Of a DNA stretch of 64,000 bases, positions 32,626 to 43,035 are shown in pieces. Numbering within the stretch: the first letter of the stretch is position 1; every line of letters begins with the position of its first letter. A model generated the notes under the pieces. It made no database searches. It was not told the DNA's origin and saw only the letters and a list, made by a program, of their open reading frames with translations. Source of the DNA: Deinandra increscens subsp. villosa (Eukaryota > Streptophyta > Magnoliopsida > Asterales > Asteraceae); assembly GCA_039602395.1 (NCBI GenBank), contig JBCNJP010000006.1, forward strand, positions 14,000,952 through 14,064,951, written 5' to 3'. The position numbers and the translations under genes are program-made.

Positions 32626-35600
32626 TGTAGCAACCCTAAAATTTTTCTATTCCTTCCACAGAAACTGTAGCAACTTAAGGCAATTTTCGGGACGAAAATT
32701 CCTTAACAAGGGGATGATGTGACAACCGGCAATTTCCCAGGTTAACCCCGTTAACAACTTGTGTTATATTTCGATAACGTCCGTTACATCAGTTAACTAG
32801 AATAGTTACACGAACATTGCACATGAGTCTAGACGTCGGTTAACTAACTTGAATAGTTATATAATCTATAATTTTATATAAATTATATTTTATGATTTCA
32901 TGGAAACGTCTTGTCATTTTATGTGACAATTATATTTATTATTTACATGTGGTATATATGTATATATATACACATGTTATTTCATTACTTTATGTGACGA
33001 TGTGTCACGAAATCGCACGAAGCGTTTCTATAATTTTATGGGAATTTGAAAACATATAGTTATGGATTATAACTATGATTTTATGCTAGATATACATAGA
33101 TTGCATCTTTATAAGACCTCGCTCGTTAAATACGGTTTGACGTACGCTCGATTAATCATCGTCAAGTTACCTCCGTTAACTTCATTAGAGAGTTCGTTAA
33201 TATTTTGTAACCTTGAGGGGCTCTTTCTGTAAGTTCTGAAACTTGTTTCCGATTTAATAAAGCTGGAGGGACTGTTGTGTAATTATCTAAATCTTGTAAC
33301 CCATTTGTGTTTAATGTTGAGGGACCATTGTGGTAAATTAGCATAAGTTGCTTTTGAAAAAAAAAACAGAAAAACAGAAAAGAAGAGTTACGCAGGGATA
33401 AAAAACGGCGACTTCTTGTTTTCAAATTCGGTAACCGATTTCTCAATTCAATGGTGATTAATCTCCAATTACTACTCTAATCACTCTGTAGTTATCACCC
33501 TACATCCTAATCATTCACAAACACAACCTCTCGAGCTCTCTCCTTTTTTTCTCGTTTTTTTAGTTTTTCCGGTGAACTCGAATTTCCGGCCAAAATACCC
33601 ACTGAATCAAAACCATTTAACACCCTTTGAGATCCTCGTTCGTCGTTGAACAACCAGGAGAGGTCAGAATCGAGTATCGTTACGGTGCTCAGTGTTCGCG
33701 TTCAAGATACGAGTTCTATTTCGGCTTCAAAAACTCGCCTTTTCCCGTTTCTGATTCAAGGTAACCGTTTCTAGTTGTTAGTCGCATGCTTTTATTGGTT
33801 TAATTTCGGGTTTCGCGATTTTTCCGGTGACCGGAATAAAAACTCCGGCCACCGGAGTTGTGGGGAAGGAGATGGCTCGCGACAGGTTATAAATATATAT
33901 ATACTGTGCGTGATCTTGAATGAATGGGAGGCCCAGCGCAGTGGTCAGGCTGTGTGTCTGGGACCTGGGGGTCGTGAGTTCTACTCCCATCCACTGCACT
34001 TTCTTTTTCCTGTTTTATTTCCTAAGCCCACTCAGTCTACAGGTCGCTGTAAGGATAAAATCTTTATGATTTAAATCTATTAACAAGACAGCAGCCTAGC
34101 CCAATGGTCAAGACCCTGAACTCTAAACTAGAGGTCACGGGTTCTAGTCCCGTGACCATGATTTTGTTGTTGCTGTTTTATTTTTTTTAAATGATTTGAA
34201 ATGCTTCTTGGTCCAAAACTCCAACGTATTAGTAAACGACTATTAAATCTCAACCCGTGAAAGTTCCATAGACCTCGTTAGGATTTTGTTGAACGTTTAT
34301 ATTGCGAAAGCATTATGATTTAAATTGATTAAAAGCTCTTTGGTCTCGTTATCATTAATATAAATTAGTTTTAAACATAGAAATATATATATACACATAT
34401 AAATGTTTGTATTATTATCATGTAATCATATACAAGAGTGCAATTTTAAGATTTTCTTTTAAACTCTCGAATTTATGTCACGACACATAAATATATATTT
34501 AGGACGTTTTATTTTCACTTTTGACTACGCCTCGAGATTTATATTTACGAATATATACATTTACCGATAGATCCCTATATTTTTTATTATTTGGGATGAC
34601 TCACGCATATTGATTTTTCGTAAATCCTTGTGTCTTTGATTTAAATGCCATTTTGACTACTTTCGAACAAACGATATTTTATCACGTATTGAATTTGTCA
34701 CCTACGTCATATTCGGAATTACTTGTTATAGTACAGTCGTCTAGGCTATGTGACTCATGTGCGGACACACACTTACGTATGTAAATCCAATAGGTGCTTG
34801 GTAGTTACGCAAGACTCGGAGTCTTACTGATTTGTAGCAGCGCACCCTAAGGTGAGTTACACAACTTTTACGTTACGTCCGGTTTTGGACGATAACACAC
34901 GCAAACACGTTACACCCGGGTTAGGGTGATAACACAACAACTTTTATGTATGATTAAAGTAGAAATCCAACATATATCACATGTTCACGTAAAATGCTTA
35001 TCTTTGAAAGTCCTTACTTATCGAACCGTTAATAGTTTATAGCGAGGGGATATTGGGTAGTACTACTGGGGTCTGACAAACCCCACTCAGCGGGCACGAG
35101 ATGCACCACCCGACTGGCGGTCGGACTGAGGACAATGTCAGCCTAAACTTACCGTGATCGAGTAGACACGGGGAAGGCAAACCACGTAAGGAATTATTCC
35201 TACAACTAATTGGTCAGCTTCGGTTGCGAACGTTTTAGTGACATGAACTTAGGCTCGCTACCTACGATATGGATTGTACTGTTAATATACATGCTTACAT
35301 ACGAATAAAAACTGTTGTATTCGTACTGCATAACTATACTAGTTATACTTATGTGCTTATGTGAACTCACCAACATTAGTTGACACTTGCTCTTATGCAT
35401 GCTTTGCAGGACGCTAGGAGGATCTGATTTTTGGGCACGTACGTTGTCTAAAACCTTTTATTTTGGGAATTGGTTTTCAAATCTTTTCGACTTGAACTGG
35501 TATTTACTTATCGGGCGCTTGCTTGCGCAACTTGACTTTTATGAGCTTCCGCTAAACTTTAACTCTGGTTTGATATTTCCCGTTTGGAAATATATTTACA

Positions 35601-35704
35601 ATTTGAACCTTTAACTTATGTTTGATGTAACTAATGACTCGGGTCCTGGTCTGGTTCACACCCCACACGGTAAAACTCCGTTAGTGGAAATTGGGGGTGT
35701 GACA
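32626..35704 (+). repeat. 3' LTR of element B (3079 bp)
   Basis: This is the partner of 24080-27145, ending GGTGTGACA, followed by the target duplication CTGTT at 35705-35709. Differences cluster near the first 450 bp and around 34510-34830 (by eye). Confidence 0.95.
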
Positions 35705-36040
35705 CTGTTGGTCGGTAGAGGCTGAAGATGCGTTCAAATAGTTGAAGGAAGTTTTAATGACACTTCTGATATTAACTGCTCGAGTAGCTGGTGAAACTTT
35801 GTAGATGTATCTTGCAGTGTCGGAAGGTGTAGTTAGTTCGGTGTTAGTGGCTGAGCGGGGGCAAAAACAGATGCCTATATATTATGTCAGTAAGGTTTTA
35901 AAAGACTATGAGGTTCGGTATTCCCCTATGGAAAAGTTAGTATTGGCACTTGTATTAATGGCGAGATGCTTGCGGCGGTACTTCCAGGCACATATGATTG
36001 AGGTTTTAACAACTTCTTCTATGAGCCAGGTGTTGCGGAA
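35705..36040 (+). pseudogene. Tat-type gypsy RNase H (right part), runs into the gap
   Basis: The sequence resumes the Tat gypsy frame cut at 24079. It shows SVEAEDAFK, then two stops, then SSVLVAERGQKQMPIYYVSK, VRYSPMEKLVLALVLMA and RCLRRYFQAHMIEVLT. These are the RNase H features of Tat elements. The assembly gap starts at 36041, so the end is unknown. Confidence 0.88.
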
Positions 36041-36540
36041 NNNNNNNNNNNNNNNNNNNNNNNNNNNNNNNNNNNNNNNNNNNNNNNNNNNNNNNNNNNN
36101 NNNNNNNNNNNNNNNNNNNNNNNNNNNNNNNNNNNNNNNNNNNNNNNNNNNNNNNNNNNNNNNNNNNNNNNNNNNNNNNNNNNNNNNNNNNNNNNNNNNN
36201 NNNNNNNNNNNNNNNNNNNNNNNNNNNNNNNNNNNNNNNNNNNNNNNNNNNNNNNNNNNNNNNNNNNNNNNNNNNNNNNNNNNNNNNNNNNNNNNNNNNN
36301 NNNNNNNNNNNNNNNNNNNNNNNNNNNNNNNNNNNNNNNNNNNNNNNNNNNNNNNNNNNNNNNNNNNNNNNNNNNNNNNNNNNNNNNNNNNNNNNNNNNN
36401 NNNNNNNNNNNNNNNNNNNNNNNNNNNNNNNNNNNNNNNNNNNNNNNNNNNNNNNNNNNNNNNNNNNNNNNNNNNNNNNNNNNNNNNNNNNNNNNNNNNN
36501 NNNNNNNNNNNNNNNNNNNNNNNNNNNNNNNNNNNNNNNN
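36041..36540. other. Assembly gap (500 N)
   Basis: Exactly 500 N, which usually denotes a scaffold gap of unknown true length. Open frames crossing it are meaningless. Confidence 0.99.
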
Positions 36541-36640
36541 TCTTGAATCAATCATAAACGAGGATTCCGCACTCGTTTGTGGTTAAAATATCGTGTGTTT
36601 GGGAGATTTCTGGACCTTCAATTGGTATCAGAGCCAAGAA
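36541..36640 (+). repeat. Retrotransposon LTR end with primer-binding site
   Basis: The sequence ends CTGGACCTTCA and is followed by ATTGGTATCAGAGCCA (tRNA-iMet PBS at 36623-36636). The LTR body lies in the gap. The next 400 bp read like a leader, but no gag or pol follows, so this is a truncated or derived element. Confidence 0.7.
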
Positions 36641-36731
36641 TCACAGATTCGAGGTTCTCACGATATTGGATTCAAGCTTTTTCGAAAAAAAAAAATTGTC
36701 AAGATCTGACGGAGGAAGTCTTTTCCATTAG

Positions 36732-36780
36732 ATAATAAGTATCATCCTCGAGTTCCCTTCGGATAATACTTATTATCCCA
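36732..36780. other. 12-bp inverted repeat (hairpin) in leader
   Basis: GATAATAAGTAT and ATACTTATTATC are exact inverse complements separated by about 22 bp (CATCCTCGAGTTCCCTTCGG core). Confidence 0.85.
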
Positions 36781-37072
36781 TACTCAAATATTTTTCAAAA
36801 CAGTTTTAGTTACCTTGGGAGGGGTAACTTTGGGTTTTTCAAGTTTTGATTGCTTTGAAAATGGTTTCATCACCTTTTTTCTGAAAATTTTGGTAACTTG
36901 GAAAGCTGTTGTTTTGATTTAAAGATTTTCTTTCAGCTTTGGCATTTTCAAAAACGAGACGAGCTTGAAGGGCAGCACCTCGCCAAGCGCATAAAAAACT
37001 ACTACGCACGACACCCAACGGAGTATTGTGCTTGCGGAACCACCATAAAAAAAAACCCAAAAAAATGGGTGC

Positions 37073-37414
37073 CTAAATCTTCTTAAATATTTTAGCAGCC
37101 TCCACCCTGTCCTTACCCTTCTTAATGGTGCTCTCGACAACACCACTAAGGAGGGTATGCATCTCCTCCTTCAGCTCCAGCTGCTGAGTAATATACTCAG
37201 CAGCAGCCTCTTTCATCGCGGACTCCGGCTCGTCCACACGCTCCTGGAGCATCCTGATGTGGCCTTGGATGATGTTGACAGTAAAACCCCTGATCATGGC
37301 GAAAGAATTACGCATTATGCGATCATCTTTCGCTTCTTTCACATGCATTTGTTCAATCATTTGCATGACTGTGTTTTTAGACGCAGTGTTAGAGTTCGAT
37401 GAAGTAGAAGACAT
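37073..37414 (-). CDS. Small unknown protein (113 aa), divergent partner 1
   Basis: The frame starts at ATG 37414 (MSSTSSNSNTASKNTV) and stops at 37073. After a Ser/Asn/Thr-rich start of about 15 residues, the rest is predicted by inspection to be helical and charged (EQMHVKEAKDDRIMRN, LELKEEMHTLLSGVVESTIK, RVEAAKIFKKI). No Cys, signal peptide or membrane segment is present. I do not recognise a family. It is divergently arranged with the 112-aa ORF at 37813. The two share the N-terminal pattern and a nearly identical GAAAAATGTCTTC around the ATG. It may be a real small gene or a captured fragment carried by a transposon. Confidence 0.5.
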   Translation of the reverse strand: MSSTSSNSNTASKNTVMQMIEQMHVKEAKDDRIMRNSFAMIRGFTVNIIQGHIRMLQERVDEPESAMKEAAAEYITQQLELKEEMHTLLSGVVESTIKKGKDRVEAAKIFKKI

Positions 37415-37812
37415 TTTTCTTTTTATGTTGAAAGGATGAGAAGATTGACTTTAGGTCTAAGATATATGAGGGATTTGAGGACTTTGTGGGTCGAGTAAGT
37501 AATGTGCATGAAGAAATACCAAAATATATATATACAGATCAGAAAATGGAGGGAAAATGAAACGACGGGTGAAAAAATATTACATAATAAAACTCAGAAA
37601 TTAAAAAAGTTAAAATCGATCCATTTCACCTCCCCCCAACCGTCCCCATTAATACGGTAATAAATAAAAATGCAGCTGGCGCATTTAATACCAGACAAAT
37701 CTCATCATCCACCGTCTATAAAACTAGGCACTCGATTGCATTTTGAAAATCACGCAAACACAGTCTATTAAATTACACATCAAATCATAAAAAACACAGA
37801 CAAAGCGAAAAA
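37415..37812. promoter_or_regulatory. Shared intergenic (bidirectional promoter) region of the small ORF pair
   Basis: This 398-bp interval lies between two divergent start codons. On the plus side TCTATAAAACTAG at about 37716 is a good TATA box roughly 95 bp before the ATG. On the minus side a TATATATATA run near 37525 could serve. Several CACGCA motifs occur. Confidence 0.5.
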
Positions 37813-38151
37813 ATGTCTTCATCTTCCTCCAACACCACAGGAGCCAACAACAACAGCGTGCTAAAGGAGAAACTAACTCGGCAAATAATGCTGGAGTACA
37901 ACAAGGAGAAACTGCTGATAGACGTCCTCGAACAAAGTTTCGAAAGCCTCAAAGAAAACACGCAAGCCAGAGAAGAAATCGCGCAGAAGATAAGCAGTTT
38001 GGCCAAAGAATTCACTTCAAGAGATTGTCCGTTTATTCATGCTAGACCAGGACAAAACAGATATGGAGCCATGGAAACAATAAACAAAATACTCGAGGCT
38101 ATGAGTGCCTCTCTTGAGTTAAAAAAGTCTTTTTTACAAGCCTATCAGTAA
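37813..38151 (+). CDS. Small unknown protein (112 aa), divergent partner 2
   Basis: The frame starts MSSSSSNTTGANNNSVLKEK and stops at 38149-38151. It has a Ser/Asn-rich start, then helical charged segments (RQIMLEYNKEKLLIDVLEQS, KENTQAREEIAQKISSLAKE), then DCPFIHARPGQNRYGAMETI and a helical end with SASLELKKSFLQAYQ. The TATA box at about 37716 and ATG context GAAAAAATGTC support a transcript. No domain is recognised. Length and N-terminus resemble the minus-strand partner; the rest does not align convincingly. Confidence 0.5.
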   Translation: MSSSSSNTTGANNNSVLKEKLTRQIMLEYNKEKLLIDVLEQSFESLKENTQAREEIAQKISSLAKEFTSRDCPFIHARPGQNRYGAMETINKILEAMSASLELKKSFLQAYQ

Positions 38152-38176
38152 AAAAATGTATCCCTCCTGTTATCAT

Positions 38177-38177
38177 A

Positions 38178-38252
<75 letters not shown>

Positions 38253-38253
38253 T
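38177..38253. repeat. (AAT)n microsatellite
   Basis: About 25 consecutive ATA/AAT units directly downstream of the 112-aa ORF. Confidence 0.97.
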
Positions 38254-39136
38254 AGTATTTCTTGATATTATTCTTCATTTATGTTGAAACTAACCAGTAA
38301 TATATAAAAAACAGTTCGAACTTAGAATTACGTAAACTACAACTAAATCACGCAAACGATAAAATTACGCAGATATTAAAATAAATCACGCAGATATTAA
38401 AATAAATCACACAAACACAAAAAACTCTAGTAAAAAACTAAAACAAACCTACTTAACATTTATCAATGATTCTGCATAAAAACAAAATCAACTTTAAAAA
38501 ATAGACAAGTGTAACAATAAAATACATCATTATTACGCACACTATAATTGTGTATGACACCAGCTGAAAATACATGAACATATGTTCGAAAATATTTAGA
38601 TTCTTTTATAACGCATTTTACTTGTAATTTCTCGCATGTAATAACTCATAAAATTAAGGTCACAACCAAACCACGAAAACAACATATAATTAAAACACAA
38701 AACAAAAAATATTCACCCAAAAAAAAAACAACAAAATAAAATTACGTAGTTATTAAATAAAAAATGCAAACAGAAAAACTCTTACAAAAAAGAAAAAACA
38801 CATGAACATAAGTTAAAAAAATCAGTTAATTGACTCCCTATAATCACGCATGTTGTTTCTATTTTGACGCATGAAAAACTCGATATAAAACATGTTACAG
38901 CAAATCACGCACTGCCGCATGAAGAAACGCTGTGACGTAATCTCCGTATATTTTAATTAAAAACTTTTAATTGACAAAAATGACCATCCGCGTCCAGATT
39001 GAAAACGTCACGCGTCGACCTCTCCTTCCTTCACACGCTTCGCATGGAAAAACTCCTTTGTATTTAAACTTTCAACTATATATATATATATGTGTATACA
39101 TGTATTGGTGTACTTAATTAGGTTATTGTGATTTAG
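38254..39136. other. AT-rich region with repeated TNACGCA motifs
   Basis: There is no gene here. AAATCACGCAGATATTAAAAT occurs twice in near-tandem (about 38362-38405). Further ATCACGCA or ATTACGCA copies are found at about 38343, 38534, 38846 and 38906, and also in the small ORF region (37750). A TA-repeat tract lies near 39080. Confidence 0.55.
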
Positions 39137-40737
39137 TTGAGCAATGGTGTTTGCAAGAGACATTTGGATGCTAATGACGACCCACCACGACTTCCATCCA
39201 ATGGTTCCCACATGGTTAGCCATGATTCATGTGAATTTTCATCTAATAAACTTTTGGCCGTCGTGCAATGGGGTGAAGATACAAGATGGTTTGTTTCCAG
39301 GCGACATCGGGAGGCCAGAGTTGGGCGTCAAACTCCTTGGAGGGGCCGTTAGCTGTGATGCTGGGTTCATTAGCAGCTTGGCTATGAAGAGGGCGTCCTC
39401 TGCTGTGGACCTAATGCGTTGTCTCCCACGGCTGCGGGACCCTCAATGCGAGCTCCTGCTGCTTCGCTCATGCATGGGGGTTGCTAAGCTGTTGTTTGGC
39501 CTCCGGACGTGCCAACCTACACACGTCGGGGAAGCTGTTTCTGTTTTTGACAAGGGTCTCCGGGAGGCTATCGAGGACATTGTGGTTTGTGGGGGCGCTT
39601 TTTTTGGGGATCTCCAATGGAGGCTGGCTTCCCTTCCAACCCGTTTTGGGGGACTTGGGTTATGCTCGGCGGGAGATGTTTCCACATATGCTTTTGTGGC
39701 ATCAAGGGTCCAGTCGTGGGGTTTGCAGGACCACATTTTTCGGGGGTGTGGCTTTAATGGGATGGATTCTGATTTCGAGTGTGCGTTGGGACGTGTACGT
39801 GTTTCACTTCCCAAATTCGACTTGGGCGGGTTTTCTTGCAGGGACACCGCCCCCCCCCCCCCCCTAAAACTCAGGATACTTTGGCGAGTGCCCTGTTTAG
39901 AAAAATTGCCCAGAGTTTGGAAGTGAACTTTGCCCTATCCCCTCGCCAAAAAGCGGTGTCGGCTTGTCTTCGTGCCCCCCATGCTCAAGACTTCCTGTCC
40001 GTCATTCCCATCGAAGGTTTAGGTCAGCGCATGTTCGCTGTTGAGTACCGGGCTATCCTCAAGTACAGGCTCATGATCCCAATTTTTCCTAATGATGAGC
40101 CATGCCCCGTCTGCCGCAAGGCCTGTCTGGACTCTTTCGGCGAGCATTCGGTCCACTGTAAGGAATTGCCGGGGTTTAAATACAGACACGACTGGGTCAG
40201 AGACGTGTTGTTCGATGTCCTGAAGCGTGCTGGTATCTCTGCTAAAAAGGAGGCTCCTGTTAATTTTCTGACGGATCCGCTTGAAGGCAGGTCTACCTTA
40301 CGGCCGGCTGATGTGCTTGTGGTTGGGTGGGCAGGGGGAAAACACGCCTGTGTTGACCTCACTGGCGTTTCTCCTCTTGTTGGGCTTAGGGACAACGGGT
40401 TCGTCGCGGGGCAGGCTGCGCAGAAGGCCGAGGCTGGCAAAGTCGCTAAACACGAGAGAGCCTGTCTTGAAAATCAACACGTGTTTATCCCCTTTGCCTT
40501 TGATACTTTTGGGTTCCTCGCGCCGGAGGCGGTCGATTTCCTACGACGGGTTCAGCGGGTCGTGCACAGCAATTCGGCATCCCCTAAGGCTCATAATTCT
40601 GTTTTTAGTAGAATTGAGTTTGCTATCCAAAAAGGGCTCGCGGCGCAGCTTGTTGCCCGCTTACCCGCCACCTCTTTGTAATTTGTTCTGTTTATTTATA
40701 AATTGATTAATATTCAAATTCAAAAAAAAAAATAATA
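39137..40737 (+). pseudogene. LINE (RTE-like) ORF C-terminal fragment, 5'-truncated
   Basis: Two frames encode the end of a plant non-LTR retrotransposon protein. From about 39260: GDIGRPELGVKLLGG, MRCLPRLRDPQCELLLLRSC and LQWRLASLPTRFGGLGLCSA. After a frame change at a run of about 15 C (39849-39865): NFALSPRQKAVSACLRAPHA, the zinc-binding-like CPVCRKACLDSFGEHSVHC, RPADVLVVGWAGGKHACVDL, HVFIPFAFDTFGFLAPEAVD and IQKGLAAQLVARLP. The stop is at 40681 and an A-rich tail follows at 40720-40737. Endonuclease and most of RT are missing, the usual result of incomplete reverse transcription. Confidence 0.82.
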
Positions 40738-41138
40738 AACTTAAACAAAATGGTGTATTCATGTCTTTTAACATCATTTACTAATTTTCATGGTTGTGTT
40801 ATTAGTTTCAGAAAGAAATTATTTTAGTATGCCGTTGCTAGGATTGAATTATAAAAACCCAACTCAGTGTTCATGTACATACTTTTATCAAATGATTAAC
40901 ACATACAATTAAACCATGTATAATAGCTTCGTTCTTGTAGCGCATGTGCATATACATGTTATCTATCTCGAATTTTAGTGTGATTAAATTTTATTTTAAA
41001 GACTTATGATTTTTTATAGTTTAATAAAAAACATTTACTAATATTACACTATAAGTTTATAACTATATTCTTTCCAACCCGATAAGTGAATAATAAAACA
41101 ATAAGATTGAAAAGTAAAAGGAAAAAAAAAGATAAATC
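40738..41138. other. AT-rich spacer
   Basis: About 400 bp with no ORF or repeat that I recognise. The last five bases, AAATC (41134-41138), are the target duplication of the next element. Confidence 0.6.
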
Positions 41139-41272
41139 TATTAAATAATGATATTCTGTATTATTGAATCACTTAATAATGAGTACAATAAACTCTATAT
41201 ATAGATCTATAAAATACATTAAATACCCTTCTATAATAATTAATTACATGACTAATATATCTATAACTAATA
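41139..41272 (-). repeat. 3' LTR of small copia (134 bp)
   Basis: It pairs with 46763-46893. The polyprotein stop codon (41267-41269) lies inside its first bases. Confidence 0.92.
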
Positions 41273-42893
41273 CGCCCCCGCAGTTCGAGCGGTAGGAGGA
41301 CGAACGCTCAAACTGTCTCTAAATGTCTGAAACAGGGGACGTGGAAGGCCCTTAGTGAAGATATCAGCATACTGGTACTCTGAGGGAACGTGCATAACGC
41401 GAATATGGCCAACTCGAACCTTCTCTCGAACAAAATGAATATCGATCTCTACGTGCTTGGTACGTTGATGTTGTACCGGATTACCAGAGAGGTAGACAGC
41501 AGACACATTATCACAATAAACAATGGTGGCGGAGCGAAGAGGAACATGTAACTCCAACAAAAGGTTGCGAATCCAGCTAACTTCAGCTACCGTATTGGCT
41601 ACAACTCTGTATTCTGCCTCTGCACTAGATCTGGAAACCGTCGTCTGTCGCTTAGAGGACCAAGATAAAAGATTATCCCCCATAAAAATACAATATCCAG
41701 ATGTGAATCGTCTAGAGTCCGGACACCCACCCCAATCAGCGTCCGAGTAAGCGGTAAGAGACGTGTCTCGCGCTACGGTAAATCGAATACTGTGATCCAG
41801 AGTACCCTGTAGGTAGCGTAAAATACGCTTCATAAAGTAAAAGTGTGGCTCCCGAGGAGCATGCATAAATAAACAAACCTGCTGAACAGCATATGAAATG
41901 TCTGGACGAGTAAATGTGAGGTACTGTAACGCACCCGCGAGACTCTAGAAAAAGTTCCATCGGCTAATAATGGCCCATCATCTGCACTCAACTTAGAATT
42001 CGTGTCAACTGGCGTGGCACATGGTTTACAGGAACTCATAGAAGCCCGCTGTATAATGTCTCTGGCATACTGAGACTGCTGCAAAATAAACCAGTCGAGT
42101 CACGTGTAACCGTAATACCAAGAAAATGATGCAAGTAACCCAAATCTGACATAGCAAATTCCCGGGATAGAGTAGTAATCAGCTGTCTGAGAAAAACTGG
42201 ATCTGAAGCTGTCAGAACAATATCATCCGCATACAATAATAGATAAGCAGTGTGTACGCAGTGGCTATACACGAACAGAGATGAGTCACAAACACTGCTC
42301 TTGAACCCGTGGGTCAAGAGGAAACTAGCGAACCGTTGGTACCATGCCCGAGGAGCCTGTTTGAGGCCATAAAGGGATCGCTTGAGGCGAAAAACATAAT
42401 CAGGAGCAGACTGATCAACAAAACCTGGAGGCTGCTGCATAAAAACTGTCTCTGTTAGATCGCCATGTAGAAATGCGTTTTTCACGTCCAACTGATGAAT
42501 CGGCCAAGATCTAGACACCGCCAAAGATTAGACAGTGCGGATGGTCACTGGTTTAACAACCGGGCTAAAAGTCTCCATGCAATCGATCCCAACGGTCTGG
42601 GATTTACCGTTTGCCACTAATCGCGCCTTGTAGCGCTCTAACGAACCATCAGATCTAAACTTATGCCTGAACAACCAAATGCACCGAATAACTGGATGTC
42701 CCTGTGGTCTAGGTACCAACTCCCATGTGTCATTATCATGCAAAGCTTTAAATTCATTGTTCATGGCTTGTCGCCAATTAGGGTCGTTTAATGCGTTAAT
42801 ATAGGAGGTTGGGACTAGGGATAAAGGAGTATTAGTGTGAAGGTTCAAACGCTCGATGGGCTTAGTGACACCGGCTTTAGCACGAGTAATCAT
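41267..42893 (-). pseudogene. Copia RT and RNase H of small copia
   Basis: The RT reads KALHDNDTWELVPRPQGHP, RYKARLVANGKSQTVGIDC, a stop at 42525-42527, then VKNAFLHGDLTETVFMQQPP, RSLYGLKQAPRAWYQRFASF and LLYADDIVLTASD (YADD intact). Frameshifts near 42060 and 41930 lead to RNase H (AYSDADWGGCPDSRRFTSGY, SRSSAEAEYRVVANTVAEVS, CDNVSAVYLSGNPVQHQRTK, YADIFTKGLPRPLF). The protein ends at 41267 inside the LTR. Confidence 0.9.
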
Positions 42894-43035
42894 GGGGTGA
42901 GCGTTTTGGGTATGATGTGGGAGAGGAGATGGAGCACCGGGCGAATGTGGCTGAGGTATTAAGGAAGACGTGTGGGCTGTAGCGGAGGGGGTTGGGCTAG
43001 CGTGGGGAGAGTGGTTTAGGCTAGCGGGGTGCGTG
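42894..43035 (-). other. Variable Pro/Ser-rich linker of small copia
   Basis: Low-complexity coding linker between integrase and RT, as usual in copia. No separate feature. Confidence 0.5.

Larger units (their letters stand above)
24080..35704 (+). mobile_element. Element B: 11.6-kb Ty3/gypsy chromovirus (Tekay/Del-like)
   Basis: The element has two LTRs of about 3.07 kb, a PBS, an extra upstream ORF, gag, protease, RT, RNase H and integrase with a C-terminal chromodomain-like tail, then a PPT. A perfect 5-bp duplication CTGTT flanks it (24075-24079, 35705-35709), inside the RT/RNase H gene of a Tat gypsy. Very long LTRs with a chromodomain fit the Tekay/Del lineage. By eye the LTRs differ at about 25 bases plus a dozen small indels (about 1%), yet the coding region carries many stops and frameshifts. 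Confidence 0.95.

Noticed and set aside
35805..36557. A 250-aa ORF across the gap
   Set aside because: Most of it is N. Only the first 75 residues are real, and they are gypsy RNase H.
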